This document shows positions 16,632 to 26,017 of a stretch of DNA of 64,000 nt, one piece after another (position 1 is the first letter of the stretch; each line of letters opens with the position of its first letter). A program made the translations under genes and the position numbers. The notes under the pieces are model-generated. The model did not search any database. It was given only the letters and a program-made list of their open reading frames with translations, and was not told the origin of the DNA. The stretch spans positions 1 through 64,000 of the forward strand of contig NZ_JASMWN010000015.1 in assembly GCF_032595355.1 (NCBI RefSeq). The letters run 5' to 3'. The DNA comes from Sedimentitalea todarodis. GTDB lineage: Bacteria > Pseudomonadota > Alphaproteobacteria > Rhodobacterales > Rhodobacteraceae.

Positions 16632-18668
16632 CTAGATTGCGAAAGCGTTCATCGTCAAAAGCTCGTATTCGGCAACCAATTCGTCGTTCTGATTGGTCAG
16701 CGTGGCGTGCCAGCGCACCTCGCCATACTCTTCGTTGCGCGGGGTTTTGTGCTTGACGGTCAGGCGCACCTTGATGCTGTCCCCCGCCTGCACCGGCTTC
16801 ATGAAGCGCAGCGTGTCCAGTCCGGTATTGGCAAGGACGGGACCTTCGTTTGGCTCTACAAACAGACCCGCCGCGAAGCTGAGCAACAGATAGCCATGCG
16901 CCACCCTGCCGGGAAAGAACGGGTTCCGTTTAGCGGCGGCATCGTCCATGTGGGCATAGAACGTATCGCCTGTGAACTCTGCGAAATGCTGGATGTCATC
17001 TACCGTGATCACACGGGGATCGGAATAGATGGTTTCGCCAATCTCGAGATCGTGGAACGTGCGGGTGAACGGGTGTGCCGGTGCCGGCTTTTCGGTGGCC
17101 CCGGGCACCCATTTCTTGCCAATCGCGGTCAGGATATCGGGGCTGCCTTGAATGGCGGTGCGCTGCATATAGTGCATTACGCCGCGCACGCCGCCCAGTT
17201 CCTCGCCGCCGCCTGCGCGTCCGGGGCCGCCGTGGACCATATGGGGCAGGGGCGACCCATGGCCAGTGGATTCCTTCATGCTGTCGCGGCTGTTGAAGTA
17301 GAGCCGACCGTGGAAAGCCCCGGCGCCCAACGCAACCTCACGCGCGACCTCCGGGTCATGTGTGATGACGGATGCAACCAACGATCCGTCGCCACGGTTG
17401 ACGAGGGCAATGGCGTGGTCCAGATCGCGGTAGCCCATGATGGTCGAGACAGGGCCGAATGCCTCCGTGTCATGGATGCGGACTGCGGTGTCCGGGTCGG
17501 CACAATGATAGAGCATCGGTGGCAGGAACGCGCCTTGTTCGGGGTCCGCGCCCTGTACATCGAAATTATCGGCATCGCCAAAGACGCGCTCGGCCTCTGT
17601 TCCGATGATCCCGGCCTTTTCCAGCACATCACGCTTCTGACTGTTCGAGACCAGCGCGCCCATCCGGGTGCCCTCGGCCTGCGGATCACCAATCACCGTC
17701 TTTGCAAGCCGCGCGCTGAGCGCTTCGATCACGGCCTCGACCTGTGCTTGTGGTGCGATGATGCGGCGAATGGCGGTGCACTTCTGGCCCGCTTTCGTGG
17801 TCATCTCGCGCTGCACTTCTTTGATGAAAAGGTCAAACTCGGGCGTGCCGGGCACTGCATCGGGGCCAAGAATGGATGCGTTCAGGCTGTCCTGTTCGGC
17901 GACAAACCGGATCGAATTGCGCAGGATATGTGGAGCTGACCGCAGCTTGAATGCCGTCTGTGCAGATCCTGTAAAGCTGACCACGTCCTGACAGGTCAGA
18001 CGGTCGAGCATGTCACCCAGACCCCCCGAGACAAGCTGCAATGCACCTGCCGGGAGGATGCCGCTGTCGAGCATGATCTTGACCGCCAGTTCGGTCACAT
18101 AGCATGTCGCCGTCGCGGGTTTGACTATGGCAGGAACACCTGCAAGCAAGGTTGGCGCGAGCTTTTCCAACATGCCCCAGACCGGGAAGTTGAAGGCGTT
18201 GATATGAACGGCGACACCTTGCAGAGACGTCGCGATATGTTGTCCAAGGAAGCTGCCAGTGCGCGAGAGTTGCTCGACTTCGCCGTCCAGGTAGACATGG
18301 GAATCCGGCATTTCCCGGCGGCCCTTGGAGGCAAAGACAAACATGGTTCCTATCCCGCCGTCGATGTCGATCGTGTGATCGGCTTGCGTCGCGCCGGTGG
18401 CGAACGACAGATCGTAGAGCGCCTGTTTGTGCTTGCCCAGATGGGTGGCCAGCGCCTTGAGCATGCGTGCACGGTCATGGAACGTGAGCGCCCGCAGGGC
18501 AGGACCCCCGGTCTGGCGCGCGTGATCCAGCATCGCCTGCACATCAAGCGACTCGTTTCCCGCTCGGCCAAAGGGTGCACCGGTGACGGCATTTTCGATC
18601 ATCCGCGCCTTGTCATCCGGGGCGATCCATTCTCCGACTGCAAAACTTTTGACTTCGAGAAGGCTCAT
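16632..18668 (-). CDS. paaZ: PaaZ, oxepin-CoA hydrolase / 3-oxo-5,6-dehydrosuberyl-CoA semialdehyde dehydrogenase
   Basis: This 678-residue bifunctional enzyme opens the oxepin-CoA ring and oxidises the resulting aldehyde. The N-terminal aldehyde dehydrogenase domain (about 1-520) includes the catalytic-cysteine region AGQKCTAIRR and the family signature HGGPGRAGGGEELGGVRG. The C-terminal MaoC/(R)-hydratase domain (about 540-678) has DTFYAHMDD and FPGRVAHGYLLLSF. The start is ATG 18668, with AAAGGA just upstream; an open frame to 18698 adds a non-conserved leader. dctM ends 30 bp upstream on the same strand. Confidence 0.95.
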   Translation of the reverse strand: MSLLEVKSFAVGEWIAPDDKARMIENAVTGAPFGRAGNESLDVQAMLDHARQTGGPALRALTFHDRARMLKALATHLGKHKQALYDLSFATGATQADHTIDIDGGIGTMFVFASKGRREMPDSHVYLDGEVEQLSRTGSFLGQHIATSLQGVAVHINAFNFPVWGMLEKLAPTLLAGVPAIVKPATATCYVTELAVKIMLDSGILPAGALQLVSGGLGDMLDRLTCQDVVSFTGSAQTAFKLRSAPHILRNSIRFVAEQDSLNASILGPDAVPGTPEFDLFIKEVQREMTTKAGQKCTAIRRIIAPQAQVEAVIEALSARLAKTVIGDPQAEGTRMGALVSNSQKRDVLEKAGIIGTEAERVFGDADNFDVQGADPEQGAFLPPMLYHCADPDTAVRIHDTEAFGPVSTIMGYRDLDHAIALVNRGDGSLVASVITHDPEVAREVALGAGAFHGRLYFNSRDSMKESTGHGSPLPHMVHGGPGRAGGGEELGGVRGVMHYMQRTAIQGSPDILTAIGKKWVPGATEKPAPAHPFTRTFHDLEIGETIYSDPRVITVDDIQHFAEFTGDTFYAHMDDAAAKRNPFFPGRVAHGYLLLSFAAGLFVEPNEGPVLANTGLDTLRFMKPVQAGDSIKVRLTVKHKTPRNEEYGEVRWHATLTNQNDELVAEYELLTMNAFAI

Positions 18669-18698
18669 GTGATTTCCTTTCATGAGAGTTGCGGGCAC

Positions 18699-20051
18699 CT
18701 AGTGCCCAATACCACCCATTTGGTCTGGCAAAAACAGAACAAGGATCGGCAGCGCCACGATAAGCGCAAGCCGGAAGATGTCTGCGACCCAAAATGGTGT
18801 AACGCCCTTGAATATGGTCCCTGTCGATACATCTCCGACCACGCCCTTGAGGATGAACACGTTCAGCCCGACAGGCGGCGTGATCAGCGAGATTTCGACC
18901 ACAACAACCACGACGATGCCGAACCAGATCGGATCGAATCCGAGCGATGTGACCAACGGGAAGAAGATCGGCACCGTGAGGAGCAACATCGACATGCTCT
19001 CGAATACACAGCCCAGAACGACATACACCAGGAGGATCATCATCATGACGACCATCGGCGAAACGTCATAGGCGGTTACAAGCGCGATCAACCCTTCCGG
19101 CATTCCGGCGACGTTGACGAAGTTGGAAAACACCTGCGCACCGATCAGGATGGCGAAGAGGCTGGCAGAGGTAAACGCGGTTTCCTTCAGCGTTTCGAGC
19201 AGAGCCTCGACGTTCAGTCCGCCGCGCGAAAGCGCGATAACGAAGGCACCCATCGCGCCCATGCCTGCGGCTTCGGTCGGAGAGAAGGTCAGGTTGAGCG
19301 GCTCAAAATCGAACAGGCCATAGAGCCCACCGATCACGAGGAAGAACAGGATCAGGACCGCCCAGACCGATTTCAGCGCGGCGATCCGCTGTGGCCAGGG
19401 CGTGCGTTCGCCTGCGGGGCCAGCGCCGGGGCGACGCCACACGGTCCAGCGCACCGCGCCAAGATAAAACAGGATGCCCATGAGACCGGGGATGATACCG
19501 GCCATGAACAGTTTGCCAATCGAGGTTTCTGTCAGGATGCCGTAAATCACAAGGATCACCGAGGGCGGTATCAGAATGCCGAGCGTGCCGCCGGCAGCGA
19601 TGGACGCTGTCGCCAGACTGTCGGTGTAGCTAAACCGGCGCATTTCGGGCATTGCAACCTTGGACATGGTTGCGGCTGTTGCCAGCGACGATCCGCAGAT
19701 CGCGGAGAAACCACCGCAGGCCATGACCGTCGCCATCGCAATGCCACCGCGCATATGGCCTAGAAAGGCATTGGAAACCGCGTAGAGTTCGCGCGCCATG
19801 CCGCCCTTGTTTACGAAAAGCCCCATCAGGATAAAGAGCGGTATCACGGACAGCCCATAGTCCTGGGCGGTGTCGGTGATCTGTCGCCCGACCATCGAAA
19901 GGGACGCGCGCATACCACGCTCGTCAAACAGGCTGCCACTGCGTTCAAAGCTATACCCAAGCGTTCCGACGAGGCCCATCGCAAAAACGATCGGCATGCG
20001 CAGAAGGACGAGAACGAGGACAATCCCAAAGCCAATGAGTGCAGCGGTCAT
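18699..20051 (-). CDS. dctM: TRAP transporter large permease (DctM)
   Basis: This 450-residue membrane protein has about twelve hydrophobic segments. Typical DctM motifs include PLFILMGLFVNKGGMARELY and a glycine-rich loop AAGGTLGILIPPSVILVIYG. It is the sodium-dependent transport subunit of a TRAP system. The start is ATG 20051, overlapping the end of dctQ by 4 bp (ATGA), which implies translational coupling. It lies between dctQ and paaZ in the phenylacetate operon, so the substrate may be phenylacetate or a related aromatic acid. Confidence 0.93.
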   Translation of the reverse strand: MTAALIGFGIVLVLVLLRMPIVFAMGLVGTLGYSFERSGSLFDERGMRASLSMVGRQITDTAQDYGLSVIPLFILMGLFVNKGGMARELYAVSNAFLGHMRGGIAMATVMACGGFSAICGSSLATAATMSKVAMPEMRRFSYTDSLATASIAAGGTLGILIPPSVILVIYGILTETSIGKLFMAGIIPGLMGILFYLGAVRWTVWRRPGAGPAGERTPWPQRIAALKSVWAVLILFFLVIGGLYGLFDFEPLNLTFSPTEAAGMGAMGAFVIALSRGGLNVEALLETLKETAFTSASLFAILIGAQVFSNFVNVAGMPEGLIALVTAYDVSPMVVMMMILLVYVVLGCVFESMSMLLLTVPIFFPLVTSLGFDPIWFGIVVVVVVEISLITPPVGLNVFILKGVVGDVSTGTIFKGVTPFWVADIFRLALIVALPILVLFLPDQMGGIGH

Positions 20052-20554
20052 GATTTGATTTCCCTGAGAATGCGAGGCGCTGCGAGGGTCAGCACGCCGG
20101 CAATCACCATAGCCATTGCCGCCAATGTGATACCGGCTGCGATGAACCACATTGTCAGGTATTGCGGCAGCCCCAGGTATTCGGTGACATCGCCGTAATC
20201 GCGCGTCCGCTCGGCCAGTTTCCAGACCTGTGCGACGGGCCAGGACAGCATCCCTCCGGAAAGGATCAGGACCAATCCGTCGCGGAGGCGGCTGAGGCGA
20301 TACCGCTCAAAGAAGCCATCCGTCAAATCGACCGCGATATGACCGTCGGTAACGGATATATGCGGCATCACCGCGAACACCATCACCGCCACCAAAATCC
20401 GGGTCAGTTCGGTCGCCGCTTCGATCGGGTTGTCAAAGCTGGATCGCAGGATCACGTCGCTGAAGGTCAGTAACATGAGCAAGAACAGCGAAGTACAGGC
20501 GAGCCAGATCGGCACCTGTGCCAGAAAATGTATGGCTTTCTTGATTGCCGACAT
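20048..20554 (-). CDS. dctQ: TRAP transporter small permease (DctQ)
   Basis: This 168-residue protein has four predicted membrane helices, typical of DctQ subunits that bridge the binding protein and DctM. It overlaps dctM by 4 bp and lies about 70 bp downstream of dctP, with a strong hairpin in between. The sequence includes the usual SFDNPIEAATELTRI region after the first helices. No enzyme function is expected. Confidence 0.9.
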   Translation of the reverse strand: MSAIKKAIHFLAQVPIWLACTSLFLLMLLTFSDVILRSSFDNPIEAATELTRILVAVMVFAVMPHISVTDGHIAVDLTDGFFERYRLSRLRDGLVLILSGGMLSWPVAQVWKLAERTRDYGDVTEYLGLPQYLTMWFIAAGITLAAMAMVIAGVLTLAAPRILREIKS

Positions 20555-20578
20555 TGTCTATCTCCTCGGGGGCACCAA

Positions 20579-20603
20579 GGCCGGGCATTCGAGACGCCCG
20601 GCC
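20579..20603 (-). terminator. Intercistronic hairpin after dctP
   Basis: GGCCGGGC and GCCCGGCC form a perfect 8-bp GC stem around a 9-nt loop between dctP and dctQ. No U-tract follows on the minus strand. This suggests partial termination or protection of the dctP message, giving more binding protein than permease. Confidence 0.65.
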
Positions 20604-20621
20604 ATTTCGTCTACTGACGTG

Positions 20622-21638
20622 TCACTCGACACCCAACTCGCTGCGGAACGATGCCAGTGCCGCGTCGCCGTCAATGCCCTTGGCGCTGACTTCTTTCACG
20701 ACGCTCGCCGTCACGTCGTCGATGATCGACGCAAAGGATGCGATATCCTCTGCCGAGGCTTGGGTGATCGTGTTGCCATCGGTGTCCTTTGTCAGTTGGA
20801 TGCTGAAGGCATCGCCCGCGTCCCAGACAGCACCGGACATGCGGCTGATCGGCTCTCCGAACACCTTTTCTTCCAGCGCCTCCTGAAGATCGTCAGGCAG
20901 ATCGGCAAAGGCATCCTCGTTCATGATGTAGGCGAATGAGCCGCGAAAGAAGCCACCGGGTATTTCAAAGTAGTTCGGTGCAACCTCAGTCAGGCGAAAA
21001 CCCTGGCGGCTATCGATGGTCATCATCACACCGTCTGCCGTATTGGATGCCAGAGTCTCGTAGACCTTGGGAGCGGGCACCTGAATGCCAGTGGCTCCAA
21101 GTGCCGCCCCGACATCGCCTGCGACACCACCGGGCATGCGCAGCTTGAGGCCGGCCATGTCTGCAAGACCCGCGATTTTGGTGTTGGTATGTAGCTGGCC
21201 CGGGCCGTGCGTGTGCAGGCCAATCACCTTGACGCCGCGATGCTCGTTCAGTTCCGCAAGATGTTCCTGGAAAAGGTTCCAATACGCGACAGAAGCCGCC
21301 TCGGCTGTGGTGTCGACGCCAGGAAGTTCTACCAGTTTGTAGCTGGTAAAGCGGCCGGGCTGGTATCCGTGAAAGACATAGGCCACATCAACGGCGCCAT
21401 CGAGGACAAGGTCCATCTGTGCGGGCGGTGGCGCGATGCCAAGACGGACCTCGCCAGTCACGCGGCCATCGGTGGCCTCTTCGATCATCTCGATCATCTT
21501 GGGCAGCATCTGTGCGTTGATGTTGTGAGTCGGCGGCACCCAGCTTGAAAACACCAGCGTGTGTTCGGCTTCGGCGTGGGCTGCGACACCTGCGGTCAGG
21601 GACAGCGCGGTCAGTGTTCCCAGTAGAGATTTTTTCAT
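20622..21638 (-). CDS. dctP: TRAP transporter solute-binding protein (DctP)
   Basis: This 338-residue periplasmic protein has a signal peptide (about 1-22, ending AHAEA). It has the DctP-fold conserved residues, including KLRMPGGVAG around the arginine that binds a substrate carboxylate. It is 34 bp downstream of the fused hydratase/dehydrogenase gene and is followed by dctQ and dctM. Its place inside a phenylacetate operon suggests an aromatic or acyl carboxylate ligand; this is inferred from context. Confidence 0.92.
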   Translation of the reverse strand: MKKSLLGTLTALSLTAGVAAHAEAEHTLVFSSWVPPTHNINAQMLPKMIEMIEEATDGRVTGEVRLGIAPPPAQMDLVLDGAVDVAYVFHGYQPGRFTSYKLVELPGVDTTAEAASVAYWNLFQEHLAELNEHRGVKVIGLHTHGPGQLHTNTKIAGLADMAGLKLRMPGGVAGDVGAALGATGIQVPAPKVYETLASNTADGVMMTIDSRQGFRLTEVAPNYFEIPGGFFRGSFAYIMNEDAFADLPDDLQEALEEKVFGEPISRMSGAVWDAGDAFSIQLTKDTDGNTITQASAEDIASFASIIDDVTASVVKEVSAKGIDGDAALASFRSELGVE

Positions 21639-21672
21639 GGTTTCCTCCTCGTGAATGAACGTTGTTGAGTGA

Positions 21673-23682
21673 TCATTGAAAGCGTGTTGCCCTGACCCAG
21701 GAGCCAGGGCTTTGCGCTTCGAGCGCGCTCAATGCGACGCGAATGGCATCGTCGCCCGCGGTCTTGGCGGCAAACATTGGCCCGCCGCGCCAGCGCGGAA
21801 AACCGTAGCCATGCAGCTTGACCATATCGACGGCCGCATCGTTATCGGCGATGCCTTCCTCGACGATCCGCGCGCCCTCGTTGGCAAGGACCGCGAGCAA
21901 TTGCGCCTGGATATTGTCCAATCCATAGGGCTGACGTGTGATGCCGTGGTCTGTGGAAAATTTTGTGATCAGATCGGTCACGGCCGGGTCCACCTTTGGG
22001 GCGCGGTCGCCACCGGTGTAAGCATACCAGCCCTTGCCCGCGCGCTGGCCGGTGCGGCCCAATGCGCAAAGCTGGTCCGAAATCGTGACATAGCGTTCGC
22101 TGGCCGGGCGCGTGGCGTCTTGTCGGCGGCGATTGGCTTCGGCAATCTGCAATCCGCCCATGTCCTGTGCCTCGAACGGACCCATGGCCATGCCAGAGGC
22201 GCGCATCGCATCGTCGATCTGTTTCGGGGTTGCACCATCAGCCAGCATGTATTCCGCCGCGCGGCGATAGGCGGCCAGCATCCGGTTGCCGATGAAGCCA
22301 TCGCAAATACCCGACAGCACTGCATTTTTCCGCATCCGCTTTGCCAACGAAAAAGCCGTGGCGAGCGTGTCTTTCGACGTCTGGGGAAGCTTCACGACCT
22401 CCAGCAGTTTCATGATGTGCGCGGGCGAAAAGAAATGCAGCCCGACACAGCGTGCCGGGTTGTCAATCCCTTCGAATATGTCGCGCGGATCAAGGTAGGA
22501 TGTGTTCGTTGCAAGAATGGCATCCTTGGCCATGACCTTTGCCAGTTCCGCAAAGGCCGCCTTCTTGACCTCGACGTCTTCGAACACCGCTTCGATGGCG
22601 AGGTCTGCGCCTCGCGCAGTATCGTAGCCTGCGCTGGCCTTGAATGCCGCGATCTGTGCATCATGCGTCGCCTGGTCGACCGTGCCGCGTTTCAACGCGC
22701 CTGCGATCAGGGACTGAACGCGGCCTTTCGCGGCACGGGCGGCGTCGTCGTCCCGCTCGATGATGGCAACCCGATAGCCCGCAGCCAGACATGCCGCCGC
22801 GATGCCCGCGCCCATGAGACCGCCACCGACAATGGCGATATCCTCAATTTCTTTCGGCGTGGCGCCGGAAACATCGGATGGCTGTGCCACGGCGCGCTCG
22901 GCAAAGAACGCATGCCGCAAGGCGCGACTTTCATCCGAGGTGCGCAGCGACAAATGCAACGCGCGTTCTTTCGGCTGGCCTTCTGCAAAGGGGCGTGTGG
23001 CCCAGTGCAGGGCGTCCAGATTGTGCAGCGGTGCCGCCTGACCTTTGGCGCGGTTCATGAGCGTTGTGCGCTTGTCCAGAAACCAATCACCATCCAGCGG
23101 TGCGACAGGGCGCTGCGACACCGGCGTTGGGGGAGCCAGTGTCAGGCTCCGTGCGGCGTCTTCCAGGTCGCTCTCAATCGCGTTGATTGCCCCAAGCGCC
23201 AAGGCCGCCTTTGCAGAAAGCAGTTTGCCGAAACACGCCATGTCAATCGCAGCGTTCCAGCCAAAAAGGCGTGGGGCGCGTTGTGTGCCGCCAGCGCCGG
23301 GGACGAGGCCGACGTTGACCTCGGGCAAACCGAACCGGGTGCCCGGTGCCGCAATCCGGTAAGCACAAGCCATTGCGACTTCGAGACCGCCGCCAAGCAC
23401 TGACCCGTGCATAATCGCGACAAACGGTGTGGCGCTGTTTTCAATCGCGTTCACGACATCTGGCAGATGCGGCGCTTGCGGTGGGGCGTCAAATTCACTC
23501 ATGTCGCCACCGGCGATGAATGTGCGGCCCGCACATTTCAGGATTGCAAGGCGCGCGCCTTGTACCTGAGCCACAGCGTCTAGCAAGCCTTGTCGCATAC
23601 CTGTCGACGTCGCGTTGACCGGAGGGTTGTTCACCGTCACCCAAGCCACATCGTCTATCATGAGTACATCGACAACGCTCAC
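21673..23682 (-). CDS. Fused enoyl-CoA hydratase / 3-hydroxyacyl-CoA dehydrogenase
   Basis: This 669-residue bifunctional protein has an N-terminal crotonase domain (about 1-190; oxyanion-hole regions AGGDMSEFD and GSVLGGGLEVAMA) and an NAD-binding domain starting at IAIVGGGLMGAGIAAA (about residue 287). Two C-terminal 3-hydroxyacyl-CoA dehydrogenase domains follow (FIGNRML; YGFPRWRGGPM). It can carry out the PaaF- and PaaH-type steps that convert dehydroadipyl-CoA to 3-oxoadipyl-CoA. Peroxisomal-type bifunctional enzymes share this layout. It is the first gene of the minus-strand operon, and the TetR-type operator lies just upstream. Confidence 0.88.
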   Translation of the reverse strand: MSVVDVLMIDDVAWVTVNNPPVNATSTGMRQGLLDAVAQVQGARLAILKCAGRTFIAGGDMSEFDAPPQAPHLPDVVNAIENSATPFVAIMHGSVLGGGLEVAMACAYRIAAPGTRFGLPEVNVGLVPGAGGTQRAPRLFGWNAAIDMACFGKLLSAKAALALGAINAIESDLEDAARSLTLAPPTPVSQRPVAPLDGDWFLDKRTTLMNRAKGQAAPLHNLDALHWATRPFAEGQPKERALHLSLRTSDESRALRHAFFAERAVAQPSDVSGATPKEIEDIAIVGGGLMGAGIAAACLAAGYRVAIIERDDDAARAAKGRVQSLIAGALKRGTVDQATHDAQIAAFKASAGYDTARGADLAIEAVFEDVEVKKAAFAELAKVMAKDAILATNTSYLDPRDIFEGIDNPARCVGLHFFSPAHIMKLLEVVKLPQTSKDTLATAFSLAKRMRKNAVLSGICDGFIGNRMLAAYRRAAEYMLADGATPKQIDDAMRASGMAMGPFEAQDMGGLQIAEANRRRQDATRPASERYVTISDQLCALGRTGQRAGKGWYAYTGGDRAPKVDPAVTDLITKFSTDHGITRQPYGLDNIQAQLLAVLANEGARIVEEGIADNDAAVDMVKLHGYGFPRWRGGPMFAAKTAGDDAIRVALSALEAQSPGSWVRATRFQ

Positions 23683-23721
23683 GACGTTTCCTCCACCAGA
23701 ATCATTGTTGCATCATTAGTT

Positions 23722-23733
23722 GACCAACCGGTC
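23722..23733. promoter_or_regulatory. Palindromic operator in the divergent paa promoter region
   Basis: GACC-AACC-GGTC is a palindrome with a 4-bp spacer, followed by GGTTTATG. The same arrangement (GACC-N4-GGTC, then GGCTTATG) occurs upstream of the thiolase gene at 28105-28116. It sits between the fused hydratase/dehydrogenase gene and paaG. The likely ligand is the TetR protein encoded at 26018-26614. Confidence 0.65.
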
Positions 23734-23778
23734 GGTTTATGCAAGTATCAAAATTGTAAATCGCAGACAGGGACCAGA

Positions 23779-24564
23779 ATGACTGATCCGATTCTAGTTC
23801 AAGCCAATGAAAACTGGATAGAAATCACTTTGAATCGTCCAGAGCGACTCAACAGCTTCAACGACGAGATGCATATTGCGCTGCGCAGCGCTCTCGAAAA
23901 TGCACGGGACACAGGCGCGCGCGCGGTTCTTTTGACTGGCGCGGGTCGGGGCTTTTGCGCCGGTCAGGATCTGGGCGATCGCGATCCCTCCAAGTTGACA
24001 ACACCGCCCGATCTGGGCACGACTGTCCGCAACTTCTATGCGCCGCTGGTACGGTTGATCCGCGCGCTTGAATTTCCGGTTGTCTGCGCCGTGAACGGTG
24101 TGGCCGCCGGGGCAGGAGCCAATCTGGCACTGGCCTGCGACGTTGTTCTGGCCGCACATAGCGCGACGTTCATCCAGTCGTTTTCAAAAGTCGGGCTGAT
24201 CCCCGACACCGGTGGCAGCTGGCATCTTCCGCGCCTGCTGGGCGAAGCCCGCGCCAAGGGTCTGGCCTTTACCGCACAGCCTTTACCGGCGCAGAAGGCC
24301 GAAGACTGGGGGCTGATCTGGAAGGCGCTGCCGGACGAAGAGTTGATGGAGCAGGCGCGCGGCATGACCGCAGGCTTTGCCAGTGGACCGACGCTGGGGC
24401 TGCGTCTCAGCAAGGCGGCCATTCAGGCGGCAGCAACCGATACACTTGACGATCACCTCGATCTTGAGGCCAATTACATGAAAACCTGCGGCGAGAGCGC
24501 GGACTATGCCGAAGGCGTGTCCGCCTTTCTTGAAAAGCGCAAGCCGGCGTTCAAGGGGAAATGA
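23779..24564 (+). CDS. paaG: PaaG-type enoyl-CoA hydratase/isomerase
   Basis: This 261-residue crotonase-fold protein has oxyanion-hole regions GRGFCAGQDLGDRDP and NGVAAGAGANLALACD, and the acidic PaaG residue region KVGLIPDTGGSWHLPRL. PaaG converts ring-1,2-epoxyphenylacetyl-CoA to oxepin-CoA, which PaaZ then opens. ATG 23779 has AGGGA upstream; the longer frame back to 23590 overlaps the divergent gene. It is the first gene of the plus-strand paaG-paaK-tetR group. Confidence 0.88.
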   Translation: MTDPILVQANENWIEITLNRPERLNSFNDEMHIALRSALENARDTGARAVLLTGAGRGFCAGQDLGDRDPSKLTTPPDLGTTVRNFYAPLVRLIRALEFPVVCAVNGVAAGAGANLALACDVVLAAHSATFIQSFSKVGLIPDTGGSWHLPRLLGEARAKGLAFTAQPLPAQKAEDWGLIWKALPDEELMEQARGMTAGFASGPTLGLRLSKAAIQAAATDTLDDHLDLEANYMKTCGESADYAEGVSAFLEKRKPAFKGK

Positions 24565-24704
24565 CCAAGACACCGCAAGCGCGATGTCGCTGACCAGGCG
24601 CATCAATGACCAGACCGACCGGACAATTGCTGACATGCGCGCCCGGTGGCGGTTGATCGAAAGCCACTTGTTCAAAGAACAATCCGAGGGATGGAGGACA
24701 CCAA

Positions 24705-26015
24705 ATGAAAGACCTGAGCCCGGCAAAAGCTGATCTGGATCCTATTGAAATCGCCAGCCGTGACGAAATCGCGGCACTGCAACTTGAGCGGATGAAATGG
24801 TCTCTGCGACACGCATATGACAACGTGCCAATGTATCGCAAACGCTTTGACGCGGCGGGGGTACATCCCGATGACCTCAAAGTTCTGAGTGATCTGGCCA
24901 ATTTCCCGTTCACCTACAAGAACGACCTGCGCGACAATTATCCGTTTGGGCTGTCTGCCGTACCCAGGAACAAGTTGGTGCGCATCCATGCCTCTTCGGG
25001 TACGACCGGCAAGCCAACGGTCGTGGTTTACACAAAAAATGACATCGAGGTCTGGGCCGACACACTTGCGCGCAGCCTGCGGGCGTCTGGATTGCGGGCG
25101 GGGGATATCATTCACAACGCATACGGATACGGTCTCTTCACCGGCGGGCTTGGTGCCCACTACGGCATCGAAAAGCTGGGGGCTGCCGTTGTGCCGATGG
25201 GTGGCGGCCAGACCGAAAAGCAGGTTGGCCTGATCACCGACTTTGAACCCCAAGGGATCATGGTCACGCCGTCCTATATGCTCAATATCCTCGAAGGTTT
25301 TCACAAGGCCGGGATTGACCCGCGCAGTTCATCGCTGCAGGTGGGCGTCTTTGGGGCCGAACCGTGGACCAACGCGATGCGCAAAGAGGTTGAAGAAGCC
25401 TTCGACATGCATGCTGTCGACATCTACGGGCTGAGCGAGATCATGGGCCCTGGCGTGGCCAACGAATGCGTCGAAACCAAGGATGGCCTGCATGTCTGGG
25501 AAGACCACTACTACCCCGAAATCATAGACCCGGCGACGGGCGAGGTTGTTGAGGACGGGCAGGAAGGCGAACTGGTCTTTACCACGCTGACCAAGGAAGG
25601 CATGCCAATGATCCGTTACCGAACACGCGATCTGACCCGGCTCCTGCCCGGCACCGCACGGAGTATGCGGCGGATGGAGAAGATCACCGGTCGATCCGAT
25701 GACATGATCATTCTGCGTGGTGTCAACGTCTTTCCGACGCAAATCGAGGAACAGGTCATGGCCACCGGTGGTCTTGCGCCCTATTTCCAGATCGAGCTTT
25801 ACAAGGCCGGTCGCATGGATGCGCTGAGGGTCTTTGTCGAAGCCAGTCTGGATGCGACAGATGAGTTGTCCAAAACCGCAGCAGCCCGTATGCTGACCAA
25901 GCACATCAAGGATATGGTCGGGATCTCCACTGAAGTGGTGGTGGGTGAGCCGGGCTCTGTTGCGCGTAGTCAGGGTAAAGCCGTCCGCGTCGTGGACAAT
26001 CGTAACAAGGAATAG
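24705..26015 (+). CDS. paaK: Phenylacetate-CoA ligase
   Basis: This 436-residue adenylate-forming enzyme has the AMP-binding P-loop ASSGTTGKPTVV, the motif YGLSEIMGPGVA and the C-terminal hinge region KITGRSDDMIILRGVNVFPTQIE typical of PaaK. It activates phenylacetate to phenylacetyl-CoA, the entry step of the aerobic hybrid pathway. A GGAGG ribosome-binding site at about 24692-24696 precedes the ATG. The 140 bp separating it from paaG contain no convincing paaI. The tetR gene starts 2 bp after its stop. Confidence 0.95.
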   Translation: MKDLSPAKADLDPIEIASRDEIAALQLERMKWSLRHAYDNVPMYRKRFDAAGVHPDDLKVLSDLANFPFTYKNDLRDNYPFGLSAVPRNKLVRIHASSGTTGKPTVVVYTKNDIEVWADTLARSLRASGLRAGDIIHNAYGYGLFTGGLGAHYGIEKLGAAVVPMGGGQTEKQVGLITDFEPQGIMVTPSYMLNILEGFHKAGIDPRSSSLQVGVFGAEPWTNAMRKEVEEAFDMHAVDIYGLSEIMGPGVANECVETKDGLHVWEDHYYPEIIDPATGEVVEDGQEGELVFTTLTKEGMPMIRYRTRDLTRLLPGTARSMRRMEKITGRSDDMIILRGVNVFPTQIEEQVMATGGLAPYFQIELYKAGRMDALRVFVEASLDATDELSKTAAARMLTKHIKDMVGISTEVVVGEPGSVARSQGKAVRVVDNRNKE

Positions 26016-26017
26016 TC

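Noticed and set aside
24584..24733. Short open frame overlapping the start of paaK (possible paaI or small gene)
   Set aside because: It has no ribosome-binding site, does not resemble PaaI thioesterases, and overlaps the confident start of paaK.
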